From Cyanophora paradoxa (lineage: Eukaryota > Glaucocystophyceae > Cyanophorales > Cyanophoraceae), in NCBI GenBank assembly GCA_004431415.1, contig QPMI01000445.1, positions 1-64,000 of the forward strand: a stretch of 64,000 bases of DNA. Direction: 5' to 3'. The notes below the pieces were generated by a model, which was given only the letters and a program-made list of their open reading frames with translations, did no database searches and was not told the DNA's origin. The position numbers were made by a program, and so were the translations under genes. The number at the start of each line of letters is the position of its first letter. Positions within the stretch are counted from its first letter, which is position 1. Below are positions 50,401 through 63,403 of the stretch, one piece after another.

Positions 50401-53400
50401 AAGAAGCCCGTCTGCGGGTGCGCGCCGGCGTGTCGCTTTCCCTCCGGAAGGCGGCGCCACTGACCCGGTCCCGGTCCCGCAGCGACCAGCTCGTCAACCG
50501 CGCCGGGGAGCAGGTGCGGCGGGTCTTCGTCTTTGTCGCCCGCTTTCTTGAGTGACGCCGCCCCGCCTGCCTCCAGTGCGACGACGGCAACCAGAACGGC
50601 CAGATGGACAAGTGCATGATGAACACCTGCCAGGTGCGCCGGCCTTGCGGCGGGTCGCCGGCACCTCATGCTCACGCCCCGTGCAGCTGCCCACCTGCGG
50701 AGGTGCGACGAATTGAGCCGGCACTTTGTCCATCCCCCTCTTCTCGCCCCCCACGCCCCTCTCTCGCCCCCCCCCCTCCCTCCCTCCCTCCCCTGCCCCC
50801 CTCCTCTTCCCTCCAACCCCCCCTCCCCCCCTCTCCCCGCTTTTTTCTCCCTTCTCCTGGATCGAATCTGACCGCAACCCTTTCGTTAGATGGCTTCAAG
50901 AACGTTACCGGGGAGCAGTGGTACGTTGTCTTCACGCCCTTCGGCTCATGACCCGGCTCTTTCTGGCTCTTAACCACCGCGTGCGCCTCAGCGACGACGG
51001 CCGGCAGAACGGCAAGATGGACAAGTGCACGGCAACCTGCCAGGTCCCCGTCTGCGGGTGCGCTTTGTATGCGGCTTTCATCAGCGCGACGCGCTGACCG
51101 CGATGCAGTGATGGCAAGGTCAATCAGACGGGCGAAGCTTGTGCGTTGAAGAATTTCCGATTATTCAAGAAGAATCCTTGTTGACGCTCGCGATCGGACA
51201 GGCGACGCCGGCAGCTCCAACGGCAGCGTCGACACGTGCACGGCAACCTGCCAGAACCCCGTCTGCGGGTGCCATTCCCATTCCACGCGGCTCCGCGTAG
51301 GCCGCGCCCGCTCATGCGCGCTCTCTCAGCGATGGCCTAGTCAACCGTTCTCCTGAGCAATGTGATGCGGGCGCGGCCAACGGCGGCGTGGACACTTGTA
51401 CCGCGGAGTGCAAGAACCCCGTCTGCGGGTGGGCTCCTCTCTTTTCTTACGAGAGCGCGCCCATCCTGACGCGCGCGAGCCAGGGACGGCCTCGTGAACC
51501 AGTCGCGGGAGGCGTGCGACGCGGGCCGCCTGAACGGCAACATGGACCAGTTCGCCCCGCCCCGTCGCCTTGCCTGAAGGACCGCCTCCCTGACGCCGAG
51601 GCAGGTGCACGGCCACGTGCAGCGTTCCCGTCTGCGGGTGAGCGGCCGCGGCGCGCCCCACTGTTTCGAGGATATCCATCTGATTTTTGAGCAGCGATGG
51701 CCTTCTGAATCAGTCCGCTGAAGCCTGTCAGCACCGCATTTGGGATTTGTTTTTGTTTGCCATTCGCGCTGACTTTGTGCAGGCGACGACGGCGGCGCCA
51801 ACGGCCAGCTGGACCAGTGAGCGAATGACTCTGTTGTCCATGCCCCTTCGAGCGCACTGACTCCGACGCAGCTGCACCCGCTCCTGCGCCGTTCCCGTCT
51901 GCGGGTCCGCTCTGTTTCGCCCGGCGTTGTGCTTCATCTTTGTCCCGACAGTCTTGCAGTGACGGCCTTGTGAACAAGACTGGTGAGGTGTGCGACGCCG
52001 GGAACAAGAACGGCGGTCTGGACGAGTGCACCAAGACGTGCGCCGCCTCTATTTCACATTCATACTCGATGCAAGGCTGACCGCGCACCCATCCACCAGG
52101 TGCCAGCCGCCGACCTGCGGGTAGGTGTTGTGTTCTCTCCGGTTTCCTCTCTTTGCGAACGCGGCGGTGCAGGGACGGCATCGTCAACCGGAGTAATGAG
52201 CAGTGGTGAGCGCGCACTTTTTGTGTCACTCCGAAGCAAGAGATTGCTGAAAGCAGCGCTCTTGCAGCGACGATGGCTCCGAGAACGGCAAGCTGGGCAA
52301 GTGCGTGAGATACCTGCTTTACTCAAGATGCGATTGCTTACGGTTCTCGCCGTCTGGTCGATAGGTGCACGCTGGAGTGCAGTGCGTCCTTCCGATGCGG
52401 AAGTTGAGACGAAGATTTCCGCCTCACAATCTCCGCAGAGGTCCCGGTCTGCGGCGACGGCCTCGTCAACCAGGTCCGTTTTACCCTTGTTCGGCCGCGT
52501 GTACCGCGCGTGACGCGGGTCGGCGAGCAGGCCAAGGAGCAGTGCGATGCGGGCGGCAAGAACGGGAACGTCGACGAGTGCACCGCGGAGTGCAGGAACC
52601 CCGTCTGCGGGTGCGCCTGGCGAGGCGAGGCGGTGCTCTCGGAGACCAGAACTGAGTCGCGCGGCCTTGCGCAGCGACGGCATGCGCAACCAGAGCAAGG
52701 AGGCCTGCGACGCCGGCGGCGCGAACGGCCAGCTCGACGTGAGACCCCGGCCATGTGAGCCTTCGCAAGCCCTCTTGCTGACGTGGAGCCTCGCAGACCT
52801 GCACGCGCGAGTGCCAGGTCCCTGTTTGTGGGTGCGTGTGTTGTGACGAGCTTTTCGATCATTCGAACGACTCATCTGACGTTCACAAAGCGACAAACTT
52901 GTCAATCTCACCGGCGAGATGTGGTACGTGGTGCACGGCAGGTGCACGGCGACGTGCCAGATCCCTGTCTGCGGAGGTGCGCGCTGACGGCGCCGCCTCC
53001 CTCGTGGCGCCGGCCCCGCCTCCTTACCCCGTTTCGCAGACAAGATGGTGAACCAGAGCACGGAGCAGTGCGACGCGGGCAAGGCCAACGGCGCCATCGA
53101 CACCTGCACGGCGACCTGCACCATCCCGGTCTGCGGGTGAGCGTAAATGATGCTCTGGAAGCCCCGCGCTGGTCTGACGCTGCCCAGCGATGGCCTCCGC
53201 AACCAATCAAACGAGGAGGTTCGCCTCGCCTTCTGCCTTCTCTGCGCCCGAGTATCTCACGTGTGCCGCCAGTGCGACGACGGCGCCAGCAACGGCCAGC
53301 CCGACAAGTGCACCCTGGACTGTCGCGTGCCTTTCTGCGGGTACTGTTCTTCTTCTTTTGAACGCGAGGATCGGAGCTCTGACTGTCTGTGGCAGCGATG

Positions 53401-56400
53401 GCCTGGTGAACCAGCGCTCCGAGACTTGCGGTTCGCTGTAGCCACTCCCTGCTTCCGCGGTCGGCCATTAACGCGCGCTTCTTCTTTGCAGACGCCGGTT
53501 CAAAGAACGGCTCCGTCAACGAGTGAGCTTTTCACTTTCGTCCGAGCCTTTAGTGAACCTGACCCGACGTGCCTCAGGTGCACCAAGAGCTGCCAGCCGC
53601 CCGTCTGTGGGTATGAGGCCCGCGCAGCGCCCACGCGTCTCTATGCTGACCTCGCCTCCAAAGCGATGGCCTCCCGAACCGCAGCGGAGAGCAGTGGTTA
53701 GCCTCTTTGCTTCTGTTCGTTGCGTCGTGCCCTCAGGCTAACACGCTCATGCAGCGACGACGGGGCCAAGAACGGAGAGATGGGCCGGTGCTTGCTCCGC
53801 GCGGAAGTATCTATCAAGTTTGCTGATTCCACAAACGCAGCTGCACGGCCACCTGCCAGACGCCCTTCTGCGGCGACGGGTGCTTTCGCCTCCCGCGCGC
53901 TCGGGCGCGCGCGCCATCTCATCCCGCCCTGCAGCACGGTCAACCAGTTCAACGAGGCCTGCGACGCCGGCGAGGTCAACGGCGCCATGAACGTGCGAGC
54001 TTGTCCCACTCCGCGCCCCGCCGGAGACGCGCGACGAGCGCTAGAGTCGACGCGCCGCACTCGCAGGCTTGCACGAAGATGTGCTCCGTCCCCGTCTGCG
54101 GCGACGCCATCGTGCGTTCGCTACTCTTTCTTTGCTCTCCGGCGTAGCTGACCTGGCACCGCCCGAAAGGTCAACCGCGGGGAGGAGGAATGGTTAGCCG
54201 CAGAACGAGCGTGTGTTCAACATCATTGCTGAAACGCAGAGCGCAGCGACGATGGCCCGATGGCCGGCAACATGGACCGCTGCACCACTCAGTGCGTCGT
54301 TTCGCACCCGCGATCGCCCAGAAAAGAGTAACTGACGTTCCTTCAGGTGCCGCCTGCCGGAATGCGGGTAACAGAAGCGCAACAGAAGTTCTAGCCTGTA
54401 GACCTGCCTGCTGAAGCGTTCCTTGCCCGCCAGCGACGGCCTCGTGAACAAGGCGGGCGAGGTCTGCGACGACGGCATGAAGAACGGCGGCGTCGACAGC
54501 TGCACGGCCTCGTGCAAGCCCCCCGTCTGCGGGCGCGCGCCCGCCCCGCCCTCCCCGCTCGAGCATCATCCCAAGCTGTAATCTAATCGCCCCTCTTCAG
54601 GGACGGCATCAAGAACCGGGAGGCCGAGCAGTGCGACGAGGGCCACCAGAACGGCCAGCCGAACGTGCGCGCCGCACTGCGTTCGCGGCCGTCGTGTGTC
54701 TTTGTGCTGAACGCCTCCTTGCAGTCCTGCACCCGCGACTGCCAGCTCCCCGTCTGCGGGTGCGCCCGAGTCCATAAGCAAAGCTCTTTCGGTCGCTAAT
54801 ATTATAATTTCAGAGATGGAATTGTCAACGTCGATGGCGAGGAATGGTGCGCCCTCGTCGCGGCGGCGCCTGCCCCTCCATTCGCCCTGGCTGAACCTGT
54901 CGGCAGCGATGCCGGCCGTGCGAACGGCGAGCCGGATCAGTGCACGAAGGAGTGCAAGATGCCCGTCTGCGGGGACGGGAAGATCAACAAGGTTGGCGAG
55001 CAGTGGTGCGCACCTCGCCCCTGTGCGCAGCCGCGGTCGGTGCCAATCGCATCACCCGCCTGCAGCGACGAGGGCGCCGCCAACGGATCGATGGGCGCGT
55101 GCACGAACGAGTGCAAGCAGCCCGTCTGCGGGTCCGTCTTTCCTCTCGTACCGTGCTCGGCGACGGGCGCTGACCTTTGCTGCAGCGACGGCCACGTCAA
55201 TCAGAGCTCGGAGGCCTGCGGTGCGCAGCGGCCCCGCCGCTTTCGCTACTGGTCGGCATTGATGTAAAGGAACCTATCCTCGCAGACGACGGCCACGCGA
55301 ACGGCTCGACGAACATGGTCAGCGCTTGCACACTAGCGTCCACCGCCTCGTGGTGACATCCCTTTCCGCGCAGTGCACTCTGCAGTGCACCAAGCCCGGC
55401 TGCGGGTACCTGCGAACCCCTCGCTTCTGTTTCCACGTTCGTTCTTAGAGGTTCGCAGTGACGGCCAAGTCAACCAGGGCGGCGAGCAGTGCGGTGCGCC
55501 GCTTGCTTTCGTCCCCGCCGGCGCCCCCCGCTCACTGCCGCGGGCCGCCCTGCAGACGACGGCGCCCTCAACGGGCAGCCGAACCACTGCACGAGCGCCT
55601 GCACCGTCCCCGTCTGCGGCGACGGCATCGTGCGTGCCTTCCGTCGCGGTTGCCTGCCGCCGCGGCGCCAGAAGCTGACGCGCTGCGCAGGTGAACCGCG
55701 TCGACGAGTCCTGTGAGTTATCGCTGGCCCAGTTTTCCCACGCAATGTTGTGATGCCGTTCTTCGCTGAGACCGCCCCGCAGGCGACGCCGGCGCCGCCA
55801 ACGGCACCGTCGACCGCTGCACTCAGCACTGCCAGGTGGGCAGAAACCTCGCACCCAAAGGGCCTGCGCCGCTCTAAACGCGCGCCCTTGCAGGCCCCCG
55901 TCTGCGGCGATGGCATTACCAACCGCTCCGAGGAGCAATGTGCGCCGCGTCGCCGCCACGCCTCCCGTTTCGTTAAAACGAGTCGCTAATTTCCGTTCTC
56001 CCGCAGGCGACGAGGGTGCTTGAGCTTCTCGCTTCGAGCGGGCTGGCCTCCGGGCGCGTGCCTCACGCTCCCCGCCCCGCTCCTGCAGGCGCGAACGTCA
56101 ACGGGGCGGTCGACCGCTGCCAGGAGAACTGCAAGCTGCCCGTCTGCGGGTGCGCCGCGCGCGGCCCGACCTCTCGGCGCCTCGTCCCGCCGTCCGACGG
56201 GGCGGGGCGGGGCGGGCCAGGGACGGGGAGGTGAACCAGAGCAAGGAGGTCTGCGACGACGGCCGCTTCAACGGCCTCGAGGTCCCCACCGCCGAGCACC
56301 ACTGCTCCGCCGACTGTGCGCGCCCCCTTTTGCCGCCCCCGCCCCCGCCCTTGCCCTCCCGCGATCCGAGCCCCCGCGCAGGCGGCATCGCTCCCTTCTG

Positions 56401-59400
56401 CGGGTGCCGTCGGCCTCGCCGCCCCTTCCCTCCCCCGCAATCCCTCCTCGCGCTCTCTGACGCCTTTGCCTTCCGCCCTCAGCGACGGCGTGAAGGGCGC
56501 CAACGAGGCCTGCGGTGCGCTCCTCCCAAAGCTGCGCGCCTCTGCCCTCCTCACGCGGCGGGCGGTCGGGGGCAGACGACGGGGCGCGCAACGGGACCTC
56601 CGAGTCGCTCTGCTCCGCCACGTGCTCGTTCATCGACTACTGCGGGGACGGCAAGCGCGACGTCGGCGAGTCGTGCGACGACGGCGAGCTCAACGGGGCC
56701 CCGCCCACGCCCGAGCACCACTGCAGCAAGACCTGCAGCCTCGTCTCCTTCTGCGGGTGCGCCGCCCCGCCGCCCCGCCGCCGCAGCGCCCGCCTTTCGC
56801 CGCCGCGGGCGCGTCTCTGACGTCGACCCGCAGCGACGGCATCCGCAACGAGAAGGAGCAGTGGTAGCGCCCGCCCGGCCCGCGCCGCCTATGCCTCGCC
56901 CCGTTGCTGACGGCGCGGCCGGCAGCGACGACGGCGCCCGCAACGGGACGGAGTCGAGCCACTGCTCCGGCTCCTGCACCGTCCTCGACTTTTGTGCGCC
57001 CCCGCCGCCGCGCACCCTCGCCCCGTCAAGGTCCCACGCTCACGCTCACGCCCCGCCCCGCCCCGCGCAGGCGGCGACGGCAAGGTCGACGCGGGCGAGG
57101 CCTGCGGTGCGCTCGCCCGCTCGCCCGCAAGCACCCGTCCCGCCCCGCTCACCGGCTTCGCCTGCAGACGAGGGCCCCCTGAACGGGGCGCCGCCGTCGA
57201 TGGACAGCCACTGCAGCGCGGAGTGCTCGATCGTCTTCTTCTGCGGCGACGGCGCCGTGAACGGGCCGGAGGAGACGTGCGACCTCGGCCTCCGCAACGG
57301 CGCGCCCGGCTCGACCTGCAGCGCCACCTGCCGCACCATGGACTTCTGCGGGTGCGCCCTCGAGCCGCGCGCGCCCCGCGCCCCGCCCCTGACGCCCCCC
57401 GCCCGCCAGCGACGGGCGCGTCTCGGCCGGCGAGCAGTGCGGTGCGCGGATGTGCTGCGGCGCGGCCGGCGCCGGCCGCGGGCGCTGACGAGGGGCGGCA
57501 GACGACGGGGTCATCAACGGGCAGGCGGGCGCCAAGTGCTCGGCCACCTGCACCGTCCTCCCCTTCTGTCCGCCCCGGCCGACCCCGCCCGCCATCCCGC
57601 CCGCCCGCCCCTCACCCGCCGGCCAGGCGGGGACGGGAACCGCGACTCGGGCGAGGCGTGCGACGACGGCCGCAACAACGGCCACTCGCCCCCGACCGCC
57701 CAGTACCACTGCTCCGCCTCCTGTGCGCCGCCCCGGGCGGGGCCCCCGTCCTGCGAGGCTGACGCCCCCCCCCCCCCCCCCCCCCCGAAGGCACGATCGC
57801 GCCGTACTGCGGGGACGGCATCGTGTCGGGGGCCGAGTCGTGCGACAAGGGGATGAAGAACGGGCAGCCCAACTCGGGCTGCGACGCCTCCTGCGGCGTC
57901 CAGGACTACTGCGGGTGCGCCCCGCGCGGCTCGGCGCCTCGCCGGCGGGTTCCTGACTCCCGCGGCCGCCGCAGCGACGGCAAGATCGACGGCGGCGAGC
58001 AGTGGTCCGCCCCGCGCGCGCGCTCTCGTCTTCGGGGGTTTCGCTGACCGTGGACGCCCGCGCGCCCCTCAGCGACGACGGCGGCAAGAACGGGACCGAC
58101 TCCTCGTTCTGCAGCACCAACTGCGCCCTCATCCCGCACTGCGGCGACGGGGTCCGCCCCGCTCGCCCCTCGCCCCTCGCCCCGCTGCGCCCACCGCGAC
58201 TGCCGTGTGACCGCCTTCGCCGCCGCACAGAACCTGGACCCGAACGAGGAGTGCGGTGAGCGGCGCCGGACGCGCTCGCGGCTCGAAGGGACCGCCTGAT
58301 GCCCCGGCGCCCGCGCAGACGATGGCGACTGGAACGGGCGCACGCCGGCCACGCCGGCGCACCACTGCAGCGCCGAGTGCCGCAACGTGCCGTACCCCTT
58401 CTGTGCGCCCCCCCTCCCCTCCCCCCCCCCTCCTTCCCCTTCCCCGCGCGCTGGCGGCTAACCCGTCTCCTTCCCATTAGGCGGCGATGGCGTGGTGACC
58501 CACCCGGAGCAGTGGTGCGCGCTTCTTTAATGTCCAACTCTTGACTCTGCGGCACCTCTGAGGCGCCTCCCTCTCGCGCGGCAGCGATGACGGTGGCTAC
58601 AACGGCGGCTCGCCCACGAAGGAGCACCACTGCTCGCGCGACTGCGTCAAGGTCCCCTACCCGTACTGCGGGGACGGCAACATCGACGGGCAGCTCGGGG
58701 AGGAGTGGTGCGCGGCCCGCGCAACTGCTCTGAGAGAGAGCCCCTCTGACGCCGCGCCGCGCCCCGCAGCGACGAAGGCAGCTGGAACGGCCTCGCCCCC
58801 GCCACGAAGGAGCACCACTGCAGCGCACACTGTTCGTCCCCGCCCCGCCCCGTGCCGCTCCCGCGCACGCTGACAGCCGCCGTCCGCCGCGCAGGCCAGC
58901 CCGTGCCCTACCCGTACTGTGCGCGCCGCAACCCGTCCTGCGACCCGCCTGAAAACTAAGCGAGCCGACCTCCGGCAGGCGGGGACGGGAACCGGGACGC
59001 GGGGGAGGAGTGCGACAACGGCAGCATGAACGGGCACCTGAACGAGATCGGCGCCGGCTGCAACGCCAGCTGCCGCACCGTCGGCCCCAAGTGCGGCAAC
59101 GGCGTCGTGCGTGGCCCCCTCCCCGCCCCCGCCTCCGCCCCCGCCCTCGCCCGGCGCCGCGCCGACGGGCCTGGCAGGTGGAGCCGGTGATCGGGGAGGA
59201 GTGCGACATGGGCCTCTTCAACGCGTCGGACGCCGCCTGCTCGAAGCTCTGCAAGATGCAGCTGCCGCCCCCCGTGCGGCCCCCCGCCCGCCCGCCTCTC
59301 GTCGTTTTTGTGTGTGTCTCGCTCGGCCGGCTGACGCGCCAGCCGGCGGCGCCAGGGCTGCGGCAACGGCCTCTGGGAGTGCCCGGAGGAGTGTGACGAC

Positions 59401-59772
59401 GGCCCGCTCAACGGGACGAAACAGAGCGACTGCACCAAGTTCTGCACCAAGCTCGTCAGCGACTGCTGCGTGCCGACGCCGGCGGCGCCCTCGGCGGGGA
59501 GCGCGTACACGGACAACAGCGGGCTGAGCTTCACGACGGGGGCGCTGGGGGCGGGCACGGTCTCGTTCTCGCGCCCGACGGGGACGATCTCGATGAGCCA
59601 GCTGGACAGCGACGAGGCGCTCCTCGCGATGGCCGAGGGCGCCGCCGAGCTCACCTCGGCCCTCCCCTCGGAGGAGGGCGGCGAGGCGCACGCCCAGGGC
59701 GGCGAGGAGGGCGCCGAGCTCGACGCCGAGCTCGCCCTCTGGACCTGGGAGGTCGACGAGCGCGAGCTCTAG
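47424..59772 (+). CDS. Giant Cys-rich repeat protein (DUF4215-type), split by many small introns
   Basis: About 45 repeats by eye of a 36-residue unit: CGDGLVNxSxEQCDDGxxNGxMDKCTATCxxPV in pattern form, the DUF4215/Myxococcus disulfide-repeat type. The first clear ones lie at about 47980 and 48140, the last near 59400. Most units are cut by two tiny introns at fixed places: after PVCG (CTGCGG|GTGCGC..) and after EQC (..TGCG|GTGCGC..). Many introns show CTGAC 15-40 nt before CAG. From about 56.3 kb the unit changes to SxxCSxTCxxxxFCG with fewer introns. The tail after the last repeat (CCVPTPAAPSAGSAYTDNSG) is Ala/Glu-rich and ends WTWEVDEREL. A start at 47424 (MSKKIKAGPGGVGEM) is plausible. 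No signal peptide or membrane segment is obvious, though disulfide-rich repeats suggest secretion or a cell-surface role. The intron at 49390-49685 is a long C/T tract. Confidence 0.85.
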
Positions 59773-60662
59773 ACCCAGCCGCCCCCCGCGAGCTGCGCCG
59801 GCACGCTAGCCTCAGATGCGAGTGCATGCATTAATATTCCAGTCGTTCAGTAGTATTCAATCGCAAGTGAGTACAGCTCGCGATCGTGTTTTATTCAATG
59901 CCCACCAGAGTTTGCACATGAGTGTTTTCATCACTGCCACCGTGGCACACTTAGTCACAGACTAGAGTCATGGCATGGTCTCCGATGATCCGATGATCAC
60001 AATCAGTGAATCATGATCGATATATCATGATCATGATCATCGAGCTCGGCCGCGGGTTATGATCACGAGCTGTCCCCGATCGCAATCGCAAGCAGCCCCG
60101 GGCCCGATGATCATGATCCCACTAGCACCCGTCCCAGGCCTAGGACACGCTGAACGTTCCGAGTCGGATTGAGATCGAAATGGATTATAAGTTATCGAAC
60201 AAGTATACGTACAATAGCAAGTACTGCAATCCAAAATTGCGACCGTTATCTGACGAACGGAATTGCACGGGTCGCAACTCCGCGGACTACCAGACTAACA
60301 GCCTTCACTGTACGTGAAAGAATGCAAATGCAAAGCAAATTCACACTAGCAACCCTGTCTGGCTGCCTAATCCCACAAAAACAAATTTGTATAGCTCTTG
60401 AATGAAGTCCTACGCGAACTAACTTGTAACTACCCCATACTGAAGACTATCCTGAGTCTAGCACTAACAGCAACACGATGGGCGAGCAAAGCAAGCACTA
60501 GAGTATACGGAACGTCTCCGGCAGGAAAATTGCGGGGACGCTACCAATGAAAGAAGATTATTGTAAAGGGCGCAGGTCCGTGGCTCGGACGGGCGCGAAG
60601 TGTACAGCGAAGCCGAAAAAAGTAATTATGCGAGGGTCTCGAGGGGCGGGCGCGGGGCGCCG
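59773..60662. other. Host intergenic region rich in ATGATCAT palindromes
   Basis: About 0.9 kb between the 3' ends of two convergent genes. A cluster of overlapping TGATCA/CATGATCATGATCAT words occurs at 59985-60125. I see no gene. Confidence 0.5.
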
Positions 60663-60665
60663 GGC

Positions 60666-62213
60666 TCACGACTGGTGGCCGTGGCCGTGGGGGCCGTGGG
60701 CGTGGTGGCTGTGGTTGAGGGAGATGACGGGGACGGTCACCGAGACGGCCTGGGAGGCCGAGGTGAAGGCGGGCGAGGCGGGCACGAGGTCCATCGCCGC
60801 GCCCTTCTCGATGTCGTTGCCGGCGTCCGACGACGAGCCCTGCGACGAGAGGCCCTTGCCGGCCGGCATCGTCACGGGGAGCTGCTGCTTGGCCTCCTTG
60901 GGCGCGAACTCGTAGCCGATGGCGAAGTAATTCCACGCGCCGACGAAGAGGCCGCCGCCCACGTAGTTGCCAAGCAGCGACAGGAAGAGGTTCTTGAAGA
61001 GGTCGCCCACCGTCACCTTGGCGCCCAGCCAGTAGCCCAGCGGGAGGAAGTACATCTGCGGCGACGCCCGTCAGCGCGGGCCTCGCGAGACCAAATTGAT
61101 CCGATGGCGCTGGCGCACGTTGGCGACGACGTGCTCGTAGGAGGACATGGCGAAGGTGGCGATGATGAACCAGATGGAGAGGATCTTGCCGGCCGCGTCC
61201 TCGCACGCGATGTTCGCCCAGACCGCCATGCAGACGAGGAAGTTGCAGCCGATGCCGCGGAAGAAAATCTCGTGCGCCGCCAGCTTGGCCGCCTTGGTCT
61301 CCACCAGGCCGGCGATGCCCGACTTCCACGGGTCCACGCTGAAGAGGCCCCCGAGGTAGCAGATGAAGTAGGCGTGCATCACGCAGCCCAGGAAGTTGGT
61401 GCAGAAAGTGATAATGCAGGCGCTGCGGAATCGGCGGGTTAGACAGACGACGGGCGCAGCGTGGACGGGACGCCGTGGGAGAGGGGCGAACCGGAAGCCG
61501 CCGAGGAGGTACCGCCAGCGCTGGCCCTTGTAGCGGGGCTTGGGCGGCTGGAGGAAGGCGGCCGTGCAGTAGCACATGTTGCCGGTCAGGAGGTCACCGC
61601 CAGCGACGACGATGAGGAGCAGGCTGGCCGGCCGGCACGGTCAGGTCGGCCGTTTCAAACGGGGCGAGGCGGGGCCGGGGCCGGGCTCACGCGACGGGGA
61701 AGAGGAGACCGAAGAGCAGCTTGACGGCTCCGGGCGAGGCCGGGGCGCCGCCGGGCAGGCTGGCCGTGGACAGGCCGTACGAGACCATGAGAGCACTGGT
61801 GCCGCCGAAGCCTGGCGGGTCCGCGCGTTAGATTTGAGACGCGCCGCGGCCCAGAAGTGAAAGAGGACATCGGCCGCTCGCACCGACGAAGATGCCACTC
61901 CCGATGCCGAGGAGAATGTATTGTATGAGCGGCTTCTTCATTTCGCTCTTGGCGTATCCAACGTTCACCAGCGTTTCCCATACCTGCGGCGGGCGACGGG
62001 CGGTCAGGGCTCGGCTCGAATTCTGTGTACGTATACGCGGAATCCTATGTGGCAGACGCGCGCGCGCGCGCGCGCGGCCGGCGCCGGCCGCGGCTTTGCG
62101 CTAAGAGAACGGGGATTCCGATCTGGCCCGGCGGGGAGCGCGGGCGCACGGCGGGGAGCGCGGGGGCAGCGCCCGGGGCGGCGGCGGACCTGCAGAGGCG
62201 TCTTGAAGCCCAT
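60666..62213 (-). CDS. Formate/nitrite transporter family protein
   Basis: Multi-exon FNT channel, expected to move nitrite, formate or related small anions across a membrane. Likely first exon MGFKTPLQ (Met at 62213). Then VWETLVNVGYAKSEMKKPLI with a GIGSGIFVG-type first helix, GGTSALMVSYGLSTASLPGG, LLLIVVAGGDLLTGNMCYC (the FNT GGDLFTGN signature) and KGQRWRYLLGGF. Exon 61119-61422 contains FCTNFLGCVMHAYFICYLGG and AMSSYEHVVAN. The last exon, 60666-61055, has MYFLPLGYWLGAKVTVGDLF and LSLLGNYVGGGLFVGAWNYF, followed by a cytosolic tail ending in a His/Gly-rich HAHGPHGHGHQS that may bind metal. Six membrane segments fit the family. Introns are GTGCG..CGCAG. In algae, relatives include plastid nitrite transporters; location here is unknown. 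Confidence 0.88.
62057..62078. repeat. (GC)n microsatellite in an intron
   Basis: About 11 GC dinucleotide repeats within the first part of the transporter gene, in non-coding sequence between its first and second exons. Confidence 0.75.
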
Positions 62214-63403
62214 CTTGTCGACGCGTACGCGCGTGTGTGCACGTGCGGGTGCTTCGCGCAAGAAGCACGTGCTAGCTGGGATGGCGATGCTGGAACTTAA
62301 CTTCGCTGCTGCTGCTCTCCCGAAGGATGGCGAGCGAATGTCGGAATGAGCGATGGCGTGCGCCGTGCACCGTTTTTGAAGGCGATGGCGATGGCGCGAT
62401 CGGTCTCCCGCGTCAATAGCGCAAGAGCGGTTGTGACGCGTGACGCCTTGATCATGCAGCCTGCAGCAGCTGCAAACGGAGGTTGACACCTCCGCGTCAA
62501 GCTGTATGGCGCAAATGGGAACCGTTAGAAACCACCTGGGCTCCGGGTGAGTCACGCGATGGTTCGAAGACGCTTCGTCCGACTCGGCGCTCGAATTCCG
62601 CCGGCGCCGCTTTTGAGCGCTAGCACTGATCACGCCAGCGGGGTAAGTCGGCGCCGGTCCGGCGCCGCTTGCGCCATCGCTTGCGTGCGATCTGAGCCGA
62701 TCTCCTAGGTCACCGGATTGCTGTCCGGGATGATGCTGGATCTCTAGGTCCCGTGCGCGCCGCTTGGGTGCCGCCAAGCAGCGCGTGATGCGATTGATTG
62801 CTAGGTCGACCCTGTTTGCAGGTCGGCTTCAGTTTCATCTGATCATGATGATCCGAGCGCCTGAGTGCTGCGCCTCACTCCGTGCTGGATTTAAAGCGCC
62901 CCAGGGCCCGCGCGCGCGCCCGCCGCCGGCCCCCGCGCGCCGCGCGCGCCTTGTCAAGCTGTGCCCTAGCCTAGTACGTATACGTAGACTTCACTGCAGC
63001 TGACGGCGGCCCAGGCGTCGGCTGGCGGCGGTTATAGCTATATATATAGCTAGGCCTAGGCTTCATGATCGCCCCCGGACCGCCGCCCCGCGCGCCGGCG
63101 CGCGCGCGCGGCGCCTCGCGGCCGCCGGGCGGCCCGGCTCGGCGAGGGCCGGGCGCCGGCGGCCCAGCCTGGCGGATCCGGAGGCGCCGGCTCCACAGCC
63201 TCCCCCGGGCTGCAGCTAGCATCCGTTTGAACTAGCAACTGCAGCTAGCTGCAGCGTGACATGTCGCAAGGTGGCAATCCCAAGAAACGGCCACGGCTAC
63301 TACAGCCGCATCCCATAGTAGAACTAGGCAAGGGCTAGGCAGGGGCTCCGCGGCGGAAGCGCGGGGCCTCGTGGGGCCGGCGGCGGGGCCGGGGCGGCTG
63401 GCG
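62214..63403. other. Host intergenic region
   Basis: Nearly 1.2 kb between the transporter start and the 3' end of the beta-helix gene. It contains a TATATATAG palindrome (63038-63052), several TGATCA words and CG-rich runs. Short frames here show no recognisable protein. I see nothing else. Confidence 0.5.
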
